Of a stretch of DNA of 64,000 bases, positions 1-10,980 are shown piece by piece (position 1 is the first letter of the stretch; each line of letters begins with the position of its first letter). A program made the position numbers and the translations under genes. Source of the DNA: an uncultured Tateyamaria sp. (GTDB lineage: Bacteria; Pseudomonadota; Alphaproteobacteria; Rhodobacterales; Rhodobacteraceae); contig NZ_CANKXW010000009.1 in NCBI RefSeq assembly GCF_947487805.1, positions 62,001 through 126,000 of the forward strand, in the 5' to 3' direction. The notes below the pieces were generated by a model that saw only the letters and a program-made list of their open reading frames with translations, did no database searches and was not told the DNA's origin.

Positions 1-2
1 GC

Positions 3-128
3 ATGGACGATCTGCCTGCGCATCCGGTGATGCAGCGGTGGTGGGCGCATATGGCCGACATCATGGAGACCCATGCCGACAACGCCCCCGTTGTCACCCC
101 TCTCGAGACCGTGTTTCACATGCCATGA
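3..128 (+). CDS. rhaM: L-rhamnose mutarotase, C-terminal part (gene runs off the 5' edge)
   Basis: Frame 3 reads [41 protein letters not shown], the typical C-terminus of RhaM/RhaU; ATGA overlap with the next kinase. Upstream part missing. Confidence 0.8.
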   Translation: MDDLPAHPVMQRWWAHMADIMETHADNAPVVTPLETVFHMP

Positions 129-1510
129 CCTGCCACGTCGCCGTCATCGATATCGGCAAGACCAACGCCAAGCTGGTGCTGGTGGACCGGGCAAGCCTGC
201 GTGAAATCGCGGTGATCACGCGGCCCAACACCGTTCTGGCGGGCCCGCCATGGCCGCATTTCGACGTGGAGGGGCACTGGGCCTTTCTGCTGGACGGGCT
301 GCGCGATTTCCATGCCGCGCACGGGGTGGATGCGATTTCGATCACCACCCATGGGGCCTGTGCCGCGCTGCTGGATGCGGCGGGGGATCTGACGGCGCCG
401 ATCCTCGACTACGAACATGCCGGGCCGGACGAACTGGACGCGGCCTATGCCGCCATCCGCCCGCCCTTTGCCGAGACGGGATCACCGCGTCTGGCCGGTG
501 GGCTGAACATCGGCGCGCAGCTGTTCTGGCAGTTCGACCGTGACCCCGGACTGCGGACGCGGACCCGGCACATCGTCACCTATCCGCAATACTGGGCTGC
601 GCGCCTGACCGGGGTGGTTGCCATGGATGTCACGTCGCTGGGCTGTCACACCGATCTGTGGGCCCCGCAGATGGGTGCGTTTTCCACGTCGGTGGATCGG
701 CTGGGCATCCGCGACAAGCTGGCGCCTGTGCGCCGCCCTTCGGATGTTCTGGGCACGATCCTGCCCGACATCGCCGCCCGGACCGGGTTGCGCCCGGACA
801 CGCCGGTGCAGTGCGGTATCCACGATTCCAACGCGTCGCTTTTGCCCTATGTGCTGGAGCGGCGCGGGAGCTTTGGCGTTGTGTCTACCGGCACTTGGGT
901 GATCGCGATGGCCATGGGCGGGCGGGATGTGCCGCTGGATCCCGCGCGCGACACGTTGATCAACGTGACCGCACTGGGCCAACCGGCGCCATCGGCGCGG
1001 TTCATGGGCGGGCGTGAACATGATGTGGCCAGCGCCGGGGCCTATCCCGCGCCCACGGCGCGCGACATTGCGCAAGTGCTGGAGGGGCGGATCATGCTGA
1101 TGCCGTCCGTGGCGCCGGACACAGGCCCCTATCGCGGGCAGGACGCCGCGTGGTTGGGGGCGGAGCCGCCTGTGGGGTCAGGCGCGCGCGGGGCGACAGT
1201 GGCATTCTACCTCGCCCTCGTGACGGCGGAGTGCCTGTCCAATATCGGCCACAGCGGCCCCATTATCGTCGAAGGGCCATTTGCACAGAACGCGCCCTAT
1301 CTGCGCATGTTGGCGGTCGCGGCGGGGGCAGAGGTGCTGCGCGCGGCTGGCACCACCGGCACCAGCGCCGGGGCCGCGATGCTGGTCGCACATGCGGGGG
1401 CCGTGTCGCCGGTGGATACGCAGGCCGTGCCCGTGGATGCCGCAGACCGCGTGGCCTTGCAGAGCTATGCCACCGCATGGCGCGCGGCGGTTGCGGCGCG
1501 CGAGGCCTAG
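125..1510 (+). CDS. FGGY-family carbohydrate kinase (probable rhamnulokinase, RhaK-like)
   Basis: [21 protein letters not shown]... N-terminal phosphate-binding motif and C-terminal [12 protein letters not shown]; start moved to 125 because of ATGA overlap with rhaM. Confidence 0.85.
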   Translation: MTCHVAVIDIGKTNAKLVLVDRASLREIAVITRPNTVLAGPPWPHFDVEGHWAFLLDGLRDFHAAHGVDAISITTHGACAALLDAAGDLTAPILDYEHAGPDELDAAYAAIRPPFAETGSPRLAGGLNIGAQLFWQFDRDPGLRTRTRHIVTYPQYWAARLTGVVAMDVTSLGCHTDLWAPQMGAFSTSVDRLGIRDKLAPVRRPSDVLGTILPDIAARTGLRPDTPVQCGIHDSNASLLPYVLERRGSFGVVSTGTWVIAMAMGGRDVPLDPARDTLINVTALGQPAPSARFMGGREHDVASAGAYPAPTARDIAQVLEGRIMLMPSVAPDTGPYRGQDAAWLGAEPPVGSGARGATVAFYLALVTAECLSNIGHSGPIIVEGPFAQNAPYLRMLAVAAGAEVLRAAGTTGTSAGAAMLVAHAGAVSPVDTQAVPVDAADRVALQSYATAWRAAVAAREA

Positions 1511-2433
1511 GGCCGATCCACGATGTACTGCGCCGGACCATCGGCGGCAAAGCTGGCGCAGCAGGCATCGACAAAGCGCTGCACGATCCGGCGCGGCGCG
1601 GCCTTGTCATAGCCGATGGCGAGGGTCAGGGGCGGCAGCGCCTCGGTGATGGGGCGTTCGACGATTGCGTCACCCGCATAGGTCTGTGACAGGGTCGGGC
1701 GCATGTTCAGGATGGCACAGCCGCGCCCGGCGCCCACGAGGCTGCGCACCATCTCGGTTGAATTTGCATAGGCCACCACGGGGGCCTGCCGCGCGCCGGG
1801 TTCAAACAGCCCTTCATAATAGGTGGCGGCGACGGGGCGGTTCAGCACCACGAGCGGTTCGCGCGCGATCTGTGCGATGGAGACGGACGCCTGCCGCGCC
1901 AGCGGGTGTGCCGCGGGCAGAAGGCAGTAGGGCGGGGCCTCGATCAGCGTGTCATAGGCGACGTTTGGGCGCACGTCCTCGGCCACGAAAAGGATCACGT
2001 CATAGGCCCCGCCCAGCAGCCCCTCTTGGGCCTGATCGTTGTCGCAAGCGTCCAGTTCCAGCGTGACTTGGGCGTCGGCGGGCAGGCAGCGGTCGAGGAT
2101 ACCCGGCAGAAAGGCAGGTGCGATGGGCGCGTAGTAACCCACGCGCAGCGTGCCGCTGAGTGCGGATTTGAGATCGGCCCCGTCGCGCAAAAGCGCGCGG
2201 TAGTCGTCGAGCAGGCGTTCGCATTTGCGCGCGACGTCGCGGCCGGCACTTGTGGGTTGGATGCCGCGGGCGCGGTGGCGAGTGACAAGCGTGAGGTCGA
2301 AGGCCGCCTCGACCTGATCGATTGCCGCGGCGACGGCGGAGGCCGCGATGTTCAGCTCTGCCGCGGCGCGGGCGATGTTGCCGTGGCGCAGGGCGGCGGT
2401 GAAATAGGTCATGGCGCGTAAGGACAGGGACAT
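1507..2433 (-). CDS. LysR-family transcriptional regulator
   Basis: N-terminal HTH 'ALRHGNIARAAAELNIAASAVAAAIDQVEAAF' plus substrate-binding domain; convergent with the kinase, stop codons overlapping at CTAG. Confidence 0.9.
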   Translation of the reverse strand: MSLSLRAMTYFTAALRHGNIARAAAELNIAASAVAAAIDQVEAAFDLTLVTRHRARGIQPTSAGRDVARKCERLLDDYRALLRDGADLKSALSGTLRVGYYAPIAPAFLPGILDRCLPADAQVTLELDACDNDQAQEGLLGGAYDVILFVAEDVRPNVAYDTLIEAPPYCLLPAAHPLARQASVSIAQIAREPLVVLNRPVAATYYEGLFEPGARQAPVVAYANSTEMVRSLVGAGRGCAILNMRPTLSQTYAGDAIVERPITEALPPLTLAIGYDKAAPRRIVQRFVDACCASFAADGPAQYIVDRP

Positions 2434-2536
2434 CGCAACCTCGGGTTTTCAGATGTAGTTATCCCGTAAAAACTGTTTTTCCAAGGATCGAACCTGTGCG
2501 AGGCTGTGCCCGGATCAGCCGCAGAAAGGGCCGCCG

Positions 2537-3520
2537 ATGTCTGACGCACCGCTCAAGGGATGGCACCATGTGCCGGATGTGCCTTTGCAGGTCTCTCCGT
2601 TCTTCCAGTGGCCGCCGCAGCCCTTGCGGATGCTGGCCTGGGTCTGGAACGCGTGGTTCCTGATTTCGGAGCGGTTGATCGTGGTGGCGATTGCGCTGGT
2701 GTCGTTCTACTGGTTCCAGCCGCCGCTGGAAGAGACGCGCACGCTGGCCCCGGGATGGATCGCCGAGATGTTCCTGCGCAACGTGGTGTTGATGAGCGTC
2801 GTGGCGGGGGGCTTGCACCTGTATTTCTACACCTTCACCGCGCAGGGGCAGAAACTGAAATACGACCCGCGCCCGTTGATGAAGAACGGGCGGCAGTTCA
2901 CGCTGGGCGGGCAGGTGCGCGACAACATGTTCTGGACCATCGCCAGCGGGGTGACGGTGTGGACCGGCTATGAGGTGCTGATGTTCTGGGCGATGGCCAA
3001 TGGCTATGCGCCGGTGCTGACCTGGGCCGCGCATCCGGTGTGGTTCGTGGCGCTGTTCGTGGTGATTCCTGTTTGGGAGAGTTTCTATTTCTACTGGATT
3101 CACAGGCTGTTGCACGTGCCGTTTCTGTACCGGCATGTGCATGCGCTGCATCATCGCAACATCAATGTGGGGCCGTGGTCGGGCATGGCCATGCACCCGG
3201 TAGAGCATCTGATCTTCCTTGGTTCGGTTCTGGTGCATTTTGTGGTGGCGGCCCATCCGGTGCACATCCTGTTTCACCTGCAATATTACGCGCTGACGGC
3301 GGCCACGACCCATACCGGATTCGAGGGGATGCTTGTCCGGGACAAGACCCGGCTGAAGCTGGGGACGTTCCACCACCAGATGCATCACCGGTATTTCGAG
3401 TGCAACTATGGCTCGCTCGAGTTGCCGTGGGACAAGTGGTTCGGGTCGTTCCATGACGGGACTGCGGCCTCTGACGCGCGGATCCGGGAGCGGCGCAAGC
3501 GGTTCACCAACGGCATTTAG
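2537..3520 (+). CDS. Sterol desaturase / fatty acid hydroxylase family membrane protein
   Basis: His boxes HRLLH, HALHH and HHQMHH with multiple hydrophobic segments. Confidence 0.88.
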   Translation: MSDAPLKGWHHVPDVPLQVSPFFQWPPQPLRMLAWVWNAWFLISERLIVVAIALVSFYWFQPPLEETRTLAPGWIAEMFLRNVVLMSVVAGGLHLYFYTFTAQGQKLKYDPRPLMKNGRQFTLGGQVRDNMFWTIASGVTVWTGYEVLMFWAMANGYAPVLTWAAHPVWFVALFVVIPVWESFYFYWIHRLLHVPFLYRHVHALHHRNINVGPWSGMAMHPVEHLIFLGSVLVHFVVAAHPVHILFHLQYYALTAATTHTGFEGMLVRDKTRLKLGTFHHQMHHRYFECNYGSLELPWDKWFGSFHDGTAASDARIRERRKRFTNGI

Positions 3521-3548
3521 TCCCTCCGCGACGACCCCATGTTGCTAT

Positions 3549-3589
3549 CCAATTCAAACTGACATACTAACATACCAGTTTGAATTTGG
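3549..3589. promoter_or_regulatory. Palindromic operator candidate upstream of kdgF
   Basis: CCAATTCAAACTG-N14-CAGTTTGAATTTGG inverted repeat, 12 bp before the kdgF ATG. Confidence 0.6.
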
Positions 3590-3601
3590 ATGGAGACCCG
3601 C

Positions 3602-3907
3602 ATGTCTTTTGCAGAAGTTGTCGTGGATGGAGGTGTGCGCCGTCAGGTCCTTGCCGATCATGCCGATCTGATGATGGTGGCCTTTCGTTTTGGCGCTGAC
3701 ATGGAGGGCGCGCTGCACAGCCATCCGCATGTGCAATCCACCTTTGTCCGGTCGGGCGTGTTCGAATTTTCGCTGGGTGAAGAGACGCGCGTGGTGCGCG
3801 CCGGAGACAGCTTTGTCATTCCGTCGGGCATGGAACACGGTTGCCGCTGTCTAGAGGATGGCGAGTTGATCGACTGTTTCACGCCGCGCCGCGACGATTT
3901 TCTCTGA
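3602..3907 (+). CDS. kdgF: Cupin protein, KdgF-like (unsaturated uronate linearisation)
   Basis: LHSHPHVQSTFVRSGVFEFSLGEETRVVRAGDSFVIPSGMEHGCRCLEDGELIDCFTPRRDDFL matches the KdgF pattern; operon with kduI and kduD. Confidence 0.8.
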   Translation: MSFAEVVVDGGVRRQVLADHADLMMVAFRFGADMEGALHSHPHVQSTFVRSGVFEFSLGEETRVVRAGDSFVIPSGMEHGCRCLEDGELIDCFTPRRDDFL

Positions 3908-3924
3908 CCCCGAGGAGGCCCCCG

Positions 3925-4749
3925 ATGCTGACCACCAGAACCCTTCATGCCGTGAGCCAGGCCGAGACCAAGGCGATGGACACGGATGCCCTGCGGCAGA
4001 ATTTCCACTTTGGCGGCATGTTCTCGCCCGGCGAGGCGCGCTTGCTTTACACCCATTACGACCGAATGATCGTGGGCGGGGTCGTGCCGGACGGCGCGCC
4101 CCTGACGCTGGACCACGTGGCCGAATGCGGCACCGCGTCAATGCTGGATCGGCGCGAGATCGGCATTCTCAACCTGGGCGACACGGCGGAGGTGTCCGTT
4201 CCCGGCGGAAGCCACAGTCTGACGCGCGGCGATGTCCTGTACCTGGGGATGGGCGCAGGCGCGATCACCTTTGGCGCAGGCGGGCGGTTTTACGTCGTGT
4301 CGTCGCCCGCGCACCGGGCGCTGCCAGCGCGGCGCATCACCATCGAAGAGGCGGGCCGCATCAAGATCGGCGCGCCCGAGACCGCGAATGACCGCACGAT
4401 CTATCAATTCATCCATCCGGACGTCATGGAAAGCTGTCAGCTGGTCATGGGGTATACGATGTTCCATGGCGGCTCTGTCTGGAACACCATGCCTGCCCAC
4501 GTGCACGACCGCCGGATGGAAGCGTACCTGTATTTCGACTTGGCAGAGGACAACCGGGTGTTCCACTTCATGGGTGAACCGCAGGAAACCCGCCATATCG
4601 TGATGCAGAACGAAGAGGCAGTGTTGTCGCCGCCCTGGTCGATCCACTGTGGATGCGGCACCGGCAGTTATACGTTCTGCTGGGCGATGGCGGGTGACAA
4701 TACCGACTACAGGGACGTCGACATGGTCGCGATGGCAGACCTGCGATGA
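3925..4749 (+). CDS. kduI: 5-dehydro-4-deoxy-D-glucuronate isomerase
   Basis: Characteristic KduI sequence (LGMGAGAITFGAGGRFYVVSSPAHR, MPAHVHDRRMEAYLYFDL); SD gaggag upstream of 3925. Confidence 0.93.
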   Translation: MLTTRTLHAVSQAETKAMDTDALRQNFHFGGMFSPGEARLLYTHYDRMIVGGVVPDGAPLTLDHVAECGTASMLDRREIGILNLGDTAEVSVPGGSHSLTRGDVLYLGMGAGAITFGAGGRFYVVSSPAHRALPARRITIEEAGRIKIGAPETANDRTIYQFIHPDVMESCQLVMGYTMFHGGSVWNTMPAHVHDRRMEAYLYFDLAEDNRVFHFMGEPQETRHIVMQNEEAVLSPPWSIHCGCGTGSYTFCWAMAGDNTDYRDVDMVAMADLR

Positions 4750-5477
4750 GCCTGTTTGCACTGGATGGAAAGACCGCGCTGGTGACCGGTGCCAATACCG
4801 GGATCGGGCAGGCCGTTGCTGTGGCACTGGCCGAGGCGGGGGCGCATGTGATCTGTGCCGGCCGCCGGACCTGCGCCGAGACGGTGGATCAGATCGGGGC
4901 GCGCGCCGAGGATCTGCGCCTTGATTTCGCGGACCCGATGGCCGCGCGCGACGTGTTTGCCGCGCGGCCTGTCGATATCCTGATCAACAATGCGGGCATC
5001 ATCCGCCGCGCGGATGCCACGGAGTTTGGCGAACAGGACTGGGACGACGTCATGGACGTCAACCTCAAGGCGGTGTTCTTTGCCTGCCAGGCCTTTGCCA
5101 AGGCCGCAATCGCGCGGCAGGCGGGGGGCAAGATCGTCAACATCGCATCGCTCTTGTCGTTTCAGGGCGGCATTCGCGTGCCGTCCTATGCCGCGTCGAA
5201 ACATGGGGTTGCGGGGCTGACCAAGGCGCTGTGCAATGAATGGGCGGGGCAGGGGATCACCGTGAACGCCATCGCGCCGGGCTATATCGCCACGAACAAC
5301 ACCCAAGCGCTGCGCGAAGATGCGGCGCGCAACCAATCGATCCTCGATCGCATCCCCGCGGGGCGCTGGGGCGCGCCGTCGGACATTGCGGCCACGGCCG
5401 TCTACCTGTCGGCACCGGCCTCTGACTATGTCAATGGCGCGGTGCTGAACGTCGATGGCGGGTGGCTGGCGCGCTAG
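4746..5477 (+). CDS. kduD: 2-dehydro-3-deoxy-D-gluconate 5-dehydrogenase (SDR family)
   Basis: TGANTGIGQ, NNAG, YAASKHG motifs; ATGA overlap with kduI. Confidence 0.9.
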   Translation: MSLFALDGKTALVTGANTGIGQAVAVALAEAGAHVICAGRRTCAETVDQIGARAEDLRLDFADPMAARDVFAARPVDILINNAGIIRRADATEFGEQDWDDVMDVNLKAVFFACQAFAKAAIARQAGGKIVNIASLLSFQGGIRVPSYAASKHGVAGLTKALCNEWAGQGITVNAIAPGYIATNNTQALREDAARNQSILDRIPAGRWGAPSDIAATAVYLSAPASDYVNGAVLNVDGGWLAR

Positions 5478-5510
5478 CGCCTAGCCCTGTAGCGCCTAGC
5501 CCTGTAGCGC
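5474..5510. repeat. 15-bp tandem duplication (tagcgcctagccctg x2 + partial)
   Basis: Read directly: tagcgcctagccctg tagcgcctagccctg tagcgcc, spanning the carB stop codon. Confidence 0.9.
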
Positions 5511-8500
5511 CTTCACGCCCACGTCACCCTCGGCCTGTTCACGGATCGCCAGGGCGGCGGCATGGGAGGCCGCGGCGGTGGTGAAATACGGGATCTTGTC
5601 ATAGAGCGCGATGGAGCGGATCGATTTGCTGTCCTCGACGGCCTGCGCGCCTTCGGTGGTGTTGAACACCAGCTGGATGCCCGCATCCTTCATCATGTCG
5701 GTGACGTCGGGGCGCCCCTCATAGACCTTGTTCACGGTGCCGCAGGGCACGCCGTGGCCTTCGTACCATGCGGCGGTGCCGCGCGTGGCCACGAGGGTAA
5801 AGCCCAGTCCCGTCAGGATCTGTGCGGCCTCGAGCATCTCGGGCGTCTTGTCCGCGTCCTTGATCGAGATGAATGCACAGCCCGCGTCCGGCAGGACCAT
5901 GCCCGCGCCCATCTGCGCCTTGAGGAAGGCACGGGCAAAGGTGCGGTCCCAGCCCATGACCTCTCCGGTGGAGCGCATTTCGGGGCCGAGGATCGTGTCG
6001 ACACCGGGGAAACGGGCAAACGGCAGCACGGCCTCCTTGACCGAGAACCACGGCATGTTCGGATCGGCCAGCGTCATCGGATCGCCCAGCGGCAGCACCG
6101 CGTCATAGCTCGCGTCGGCGTCATAGGGCGCGCGTTGCGGGAAGTTGCTGAGCGGCTCACCCGCCATGATCCGCGCAGCGATGGAGGCAATCGCGCTGTC
6201 GGTGGACTTGGCGACGAACGGCACCGTGCGGGAGGCACGGGGGTTTACCTCGATCAGGTAGATCTCGCCATCCTGGATCGCGAATTGCACGTTCATCAGG
6301 CCGACCACGTTCAGGGCCTTGGCCAGCGCGTGTGTCTGTTCCTCGATCCGGGCAATGATCTCGCGGGACAGCGAGTAGGGGGGCAACGAACAGGCGCTGT
6401 CGCCCGAATGCACGCCCGCCTCTTCGATGTGCTGCATGATGCCTGCGACGTGCACATCCGTGCCATCACAGAGCGCATCCACATCCAGTTCGACCGCCCC
6501 GGCAAGATAGCTGTCGAGCAGCACGGGGCTGTCGCCGGAGACCACGACGGCCTCGGAAATATAGCGTTCGAGGTTGGCCTGATCGCGCACGATCTCCATC
6601 GCGCGGCCGCCCAGCACGTAAGAGGGCCGGATCACCAGCGGGAAGCCGATGTCGCCCGCGATTGCGATAGCTTCTTCGTCGGAATGGGCAATGCCGTTCT
6701 TGGGCTGCTTGAGGCCCAGATCATTGACCAGCGCCTGAAACCGCTCGCGGTCTTCGGCCAGATCGATGGCGTCGGGCGTGGTGCCGAGGATCGGGATCCC
6801 CGCCTCTTCAAGCGCATTGGCCAGTTTCAGCGGGGTCTGCCCGCCGAACTGCACGATCACGCCGTGCAGCGTGCCGTTGTCCTGCTCGACCCGCAGGATT
6901 TCCATCACATGCTCGAATGTCAGCGGTTCGAAGTACAGCCGGTCCGAGGTGTCATAGTCGGTCGACACGGTCTCGGGGTTGCAGTTGATCATGATCGTCT
7001 CATAGCCCGCATCGGTCAGCGCAAAGCAGGCGTGACAGCAGCAGTAGTCGAATTCGATGCCCTGACCGATCCGGTTGGGGCCACCGCCGAGGATCACGAC
7101 CTTTTTGCGGTCCGAGGGGCGGGCCTCGCACTCGACCTCGCCAAAGACGGGCGTTTCATAGGTGGAGTACATATAGGGGGTTTGCGCCTCGAACTCGGCG
7201 GCGCAGGTGTCGATGCGCTTGAAGACGGCGGTGACGCCCGCGGCCTCGCGCGCGCGGCGCACGTCGGTGGCCGTCAGGCCCGTCAGGGCGGCGAGACGGT
7301 CATCGGTAAAGCCCATCATCTTGAGATGGCGCAGCCCGGTTTCCTCGGCGGGCAGGCCGCCCTCGATCACGGCGGCCTCGGCCTCCACGATCTCGCGCAG
7401 GCGGGCCAGGAACCACGGGTCAAACATGGTCACGGCGTGGATTTCATCATCGCTCAGCCCGTGGCGCATGGCCTGGGTGATCAGGCGCAGGCGGTCGGGC
7501 GTCTGCACCGAGATCGCCTTGATAATCGCGGCCTTGTCGGGCGCGCCGGGGATGTCGATGTCGTCCAGACCCGTCAGGCCCGATTCCATCGACGCCATCG
7601 CCTTTTGCAGGCTTTCGTGGAAGGTCCGGCCAATGGCCATGACCTCGCCCACGGATTTCATCGCGGTGGTCAGCGTCGCTTCGGATCCGGGGAATTTCTC
7701 GAACGCGAATTTGGGGATCTTGGTGACGACATAGTCGATTGTGGGCTCGAACGAGGCGGGCGTGACCTTGGTGATGTCGTTGTCCAACTCGTCCAGCGTA
7801 TAGCCCACGGCCAGTTTCGCGGCGATCTTGGCGATGGGGAAACCCGTGGCCTTGGACGCCAGCGCCGAGGAGCGCGACACGCGGGGGTTCATCTCGATTA
7901 CAACCATGCGGCCGTCATCGGGGTTGATCGCCCATTGTACGTTTGAGCCACCGGTTTCCACGCCAATCTCGCGCAGCACGGCGATCGAGTGGTTGCGCAT
8001 GATCTGGTATTCTTTGTCCGTGAGGGTCAGGGCAGGGGCCACGGTGATCGAATCGCCCGTATGCACGCCCATCGGGTCCACGTTTTCGATGGAACAGACG
8101 ATGATGGCGTTGTCGGCCGTGTCGCGCACCACCTCCATCTCGTATTCCTTCCAGCCCAGCAGGGACTCATCCACAAGGATCTGACCCACGGGGGAGGCGT
8201 CCATGCCCGAGCGGCAGATCGCCTCGTAGTCGTCGCGGTTATAGGCGACGCCGCCGCCTGTGCCACCAAGGGTAAAGGCGGGGCGGATGATCGCGGGCAG
8301 GCCGATTTCTTCGAGCGTTTCCAGCGCGATGGCGACACCGGCGGCCAGGTCCTTGTTGCCCTTGGCGTCCTTGGGGGCGGTGACGATGGTCGCGCGGGGG
8401 TTCTCGATGCCCAGCCGGTCCATCGCCTCGCGGAAGAGCTTGCGGTCCTCGGCCATCTCGATGGCCTCGCGTTTGGCGCCAATCATCTCGACGCCGAACT

Positions 8501-8828
8501 TCTCGAGCACACCCATTTCCTCGAGGGCCAGCGAGGTGTTGAGGCCGGTCTGCCCCCCCATGGTGGGCAACAGTGCGTCGGGACGCTCTTTCTCGATGAT
8601 CTTGGCGACGGTTTCGGGGGTGATGGGTTCGATATAGGTGGCGTCGGCCATGTTGGGGTCGGTCATGATCGTCGCGGGGTTCGAATTGACCAGCACCACG
8701 CGGTAGCCTTCTTCGCGCAGCGCCTTGCAGGCCTGTGCACCGGAGTAGTCGAATTCGCAGGCCTGCCCGATCACAATGGGCCCCGCGCCGATGATCATGA
8801 TCGACTGAATGTCGGTACGCTTTGGCAT
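5496..8828 (-). CDS. carB: Carbamoyl-phosphate synthase large subunit
   Basis: [57 protein letters not shown], duplicated ATP-grasp halves and MGS-like C-terminus. Confidence 0.98.
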   Translation of the reverse strand: MPKRTDIQSIMIIGAGPIVIGQACEFDYSGAQACKALREEGYRVVLVNSNPATIMTDPNMADATYIEPITPETVAKIIEKERPDALLPTMGGQTGLNTSLALEEMGVLEKFGVEMIGAKREAIEMAEDRKLFREAMDRLGIENPRATIVTAPKDAKGNKDLAAGVAIALETLEEIGLPAIIRPAFTLGGTGGGVAYNRDDYEAICRSGMDASPVGQILVDESLLGWKEYEMEVVRDTADNAIIVCSIENVDPMGVHTGDSITVAPALTLTDKEYQIMRNHSIAVLREIGVETGGSNVQWAINPDDGRMVVIEMNPRVSRSSALASKATGFPIAKIAAKLAVGYTLDELDNDITKVTPASFEPTIDYVVTKIPKFAFEKFPGSEATLTTAMKSVGEVMAIGRTFHESLQKAMASMESGLTGLDDIDIPGAPDKAAIIKAISVQTPDRLRLITQAMRHGLSDDEIHAVTMFDPWFLARLREIVEAEAAVIEGGLPAEETGLRHLKMMGFTDDRLAALTGLTATDVRRAREAAGVTAVFKRIDTCAAEFEAQTPYMYSTYETPVFGEVECEARPSDRKKVVILGGGPNRIGQGIEFDYCCCHACFALTDAGYETIMINCNPETVSTDYDTSDRLYFEPLTFEHVMEILRVEQDNGTLHGVIVQFGGQTPLKLANALEEAGIPILGTTPDAIDLAEDRERFQALVNDLGLKQPKNGIAHSDEEAIAIAGDIGFPLVIRPSYVLGGRAMEIVRDQANLERYISEAVVVSGDSPVLLDSYLAGAVELDVDALCDGTDVHVAGIMQHIEEAGVHSGDSACSLPPYSLSREIIARIEEQTHALAKALNVVGLMNVQFAIQDGEIYLIEVNPRASRTVPFVAKSTDSAIASIAARIMAGEPLSNFPQRAPYDADASYDAVLPLGDPMTLADPNMPWFSVKEAVLPFARFPGVDTILGPEMRSTGEVMGWDRTFARAFLKAQMGAGMVLPDAGCAFISIKDADKTPEMLEAAQILTGLGFTLVATRGTAAWYEGHGVPCGTVNKVYEGRPDVTDMMKDAGIQLVFNTTEGAQAVEDSKSIRSIALYDKIPYFTTAAASHAAALAIREQAEGDVGVKALQG

Positions 8829-8999
8829 CTTGGCCCCCCGGATGTGCAAATTGTCCTGCCTTATAGGGATGGCGCAGGCATGTGCAAGAGGAAGCCACGC
8901 CGTGGCGGGATGAAATATGTGTCGGCGCGCGGAACTCTTTGGCGCCGCGGTGCGTTGGCCGCCTGTGCGCGATCAATCCAACGAGGAGAATTACGGGAA

Positions 9000-9671
9000 A
9001 TGGCGTATTCAACACTGCTTTTGGGGTCTATCGGCGTGCTGGCGGAAACATCCGATCTGCAACGCCGTGCGTTCAATACCGCCTTCGAGATGAACGAGCT
9101 GATCTGGCACTGGGATGCCGACACCTATCGCGCGCTGCTTGAGGTGCCGGGGGGCAAGGCGCGGCTGGCCCATCACGCGGCCCGGCAGGGGGCCGAGGTC
9201 GACATCGACAAGGTTTACGAGGACAAGGTCCGCGCCTTTGACGCGGCGCTGGCCATGGGCATCGACCTGCGGCCCGGTATTGCCGACCTGATCGCCGAGG
9301 CGCAGGCGCAGAACATGAAGATCGGTTTTGTCACCGGCACGGATCCGCGTCAGGTCGCGGGCATCCTGCGCGCCCTCGAAGGCAGCATTTCGCCATCGGT
9401 CTTTGATTTCATCGGGGACAGCACGCTGGCCCCGCGCGCCAAACCCGCCCCAGACATCTATAACGAGGCGCTGCGCAGCCTCGGTGTGACGGGGGAGGAG
9501 GCGCTGGCCATCGAGGATACGCCCGAGAGCGCGCAAGCCGCCGTTGCCGCGGGCATCCGCACGCTGGCCTATCCGGGCGAGAACGCGGCAGGCCGTGACT
9601 TTGGTAACGGGGTCGAGGTGGTGGGCACGCCCGCTGTCACGCTCTTGCGCAGTGCGGCCATCGCGGCTTAG
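9000..9671 (+). CDS. HAD-superfamily hydrolase (CbbY/phosphoglycolate phosphatase-like)
   Basis: KIGFVTGTD, RAKPAPDIYNEAL, AIEDTPESAQAAVAAGI motifs. Confidence 0.85.
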   Translation: MAYSTLLLGSIGVLAETSDLQRRAFNTAFEMNELIWHWDADTYRALLEVPGGKARLAHHAARQGAEVDIDKVYEDKVRAFDAALAMGIDLRPGIADLIAEAQAQNMKIGFVTGTDPRQVAGILRALEGSISPSVFDFIGDSTLAPRAKPAPDIYNEALRSLGVTGEEALAIEDTPESAQAAVAAGIRTLAYPGENAAGRDFGNGVEVVGTPAVTLLRSAAIAA

Positions 9672-10915
9672 GCGTCTTCGCGCAGGCGCGGCCTGGGTGC
9701 TGCCGCAGCTGTGGCGGTGCCCGCATGAAGATAGTCGCGCGTCAGCGGCACCGCATCCCGCTTATGCGCCAGTTGCAGGTGATAAACCCCCTGCATCTGG
9801 TGTTCAAAGGCGAGGATGCACACTGTCAGGTAGTAGCGGAACATGCGCACGAAACGGTCGTCATACATCTGCGACACCGCATCGATCTGTGCGTCAAAGC
9901 GGCTGCGCCAGTGGCGGATCGTCTTGGCATAGTGCAGCCGCCAGACCTCGATATCCGTTTGCCAAAGGCCTGACCGTTCCATCGCCGGGGCCAGTTCCGA
10001 CAGCGACGGGACATAGCCGCCGGGAAAGATGTATTTGTTGATCCAGGACGAATGCGCCATCGGCGGCGCGGACCGTCCTATCGTGTGGATCAGCGCGACA
10101 CCGTCGGCGTCCAAGAGCTCTGCCACCTTGTTGAAATAGGTGCCGAAATTGGGCACGCCCACATGTTCGAGCATGCCCACTGACACAATCCGGTCAAAGG
10201 TGCCGTTGGTGTGGCGGTAATCCTGAAGGTTGAACTGGATCCGGTCGGCAAGCCCTGCGGCCTCGGCCCGGCGCCGAGCGGTGGCCAACTGGTTTTCGCT
10301 CAACGTGATGCCCGTAACCTCACAGCCATAGTCCCGCGCCAGCGTCAACGCCATACCACCCCAGCCACAGCCGATGTCCAGCACCCGCATGCCTGGCTCC
10401 AGCCGCAGCTTGGCCGCGATATGCGCCTTTTTCGCAATCTGTGCCTCTTCCAGCGTCATGGCATCATCGCGGAAATAGGCGCAGGAATATTGCATGTCCT
10501 CGTCCAGAAACAACCGATAGAGATCGTCCGAGATGTCATAGTGATGCGCCACGTTCTGGCGCGACGCGCGCGGCGCGTTGTGCTGGATGAACCGGCGGGC
10601 GTGGAACCGCGCGCGGTTCGCCATCAAGAGCCAGGGCGGCAAATGCCCCTTGAACCGGTTGCGGATGATGACGGTCAGCACCTCGTCGAGGGTGCAGCTC
10701 TGCGGCGTGACGGTGCCGTCCATGTACCCTTCGCCCAGCCCCAGATCGGGGTTGAGGATGATCGCACGCACCGTGGCCGCCTCGGAGATATGCAAATGCG
10801 CCTGCGCGCCGGTGTCCGGGCCGTAATCGCGCGTCGTGCCGTCAGGATAGGTGATGCTCAGACGGTCCTCGACCATCATCCCGTTTAGAAAACGATCCAG
10901 CAGCTTGTCCCACAT
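9668..10915 (-). CDS. Cyclopropane-fatty-acyl-phospholipid synthase family methyltransferase
   Basis: VLDIGCGWGGMALTLA SAM motif, AHHYDISDDLYRLFLDEDMQYSCAYF, VSVGMLEHVG. Confidence 0.92.
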   Translation of the reverse strand: MWDKLLDRFLNGMMVEDRLSITYPDGTTRDYGPDTGAQAHLHISEAATVRAIILNPDLGLGEGYMDGTVTPQSCTLDEVLTVIIRNRFKGHLPPWLLMANRARFHARRFIQHNAPRASRQNVAHHYDISDDLYRLFLDEDMQYSCAYFRDDAMTLEEAQIAKKAHIAAKLRLEPGMRVLDIGCGWGGMALTLARDYGCEVTGITLSENQLATARRRAEAAGLADRIQFNLQDYRHTNGTFDRIVSVGMLEHVGVPNFGTYFNKVAELLDADGVALIHTIGRSAPPMAHSSWINKYIFPGGYVPSLSELAPAMERSGLWQTDIEVWRLHYAKTIRHWRSRFDAQIDAVSQMYDDRFVRMFRYYLTVCILAFEHQMQGVYHLQLAHKRDAVPLTRDYLHAGTATAAAAPRPRLREDA

Positions 10916-10980
10916 ACAGTCACCCGTTCATGTTCACTCCCTTCATAAAATTGGGGGATCACATGGGCTTGCGTCAAGGG

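Noticed and set aside
5562-7946. 794-aa plus-strand ORF opposite carB
   Set aside because: High-GC antisense artefact; composition rich in G/R/H/D, no domain, and the opposite strand is certain carB.
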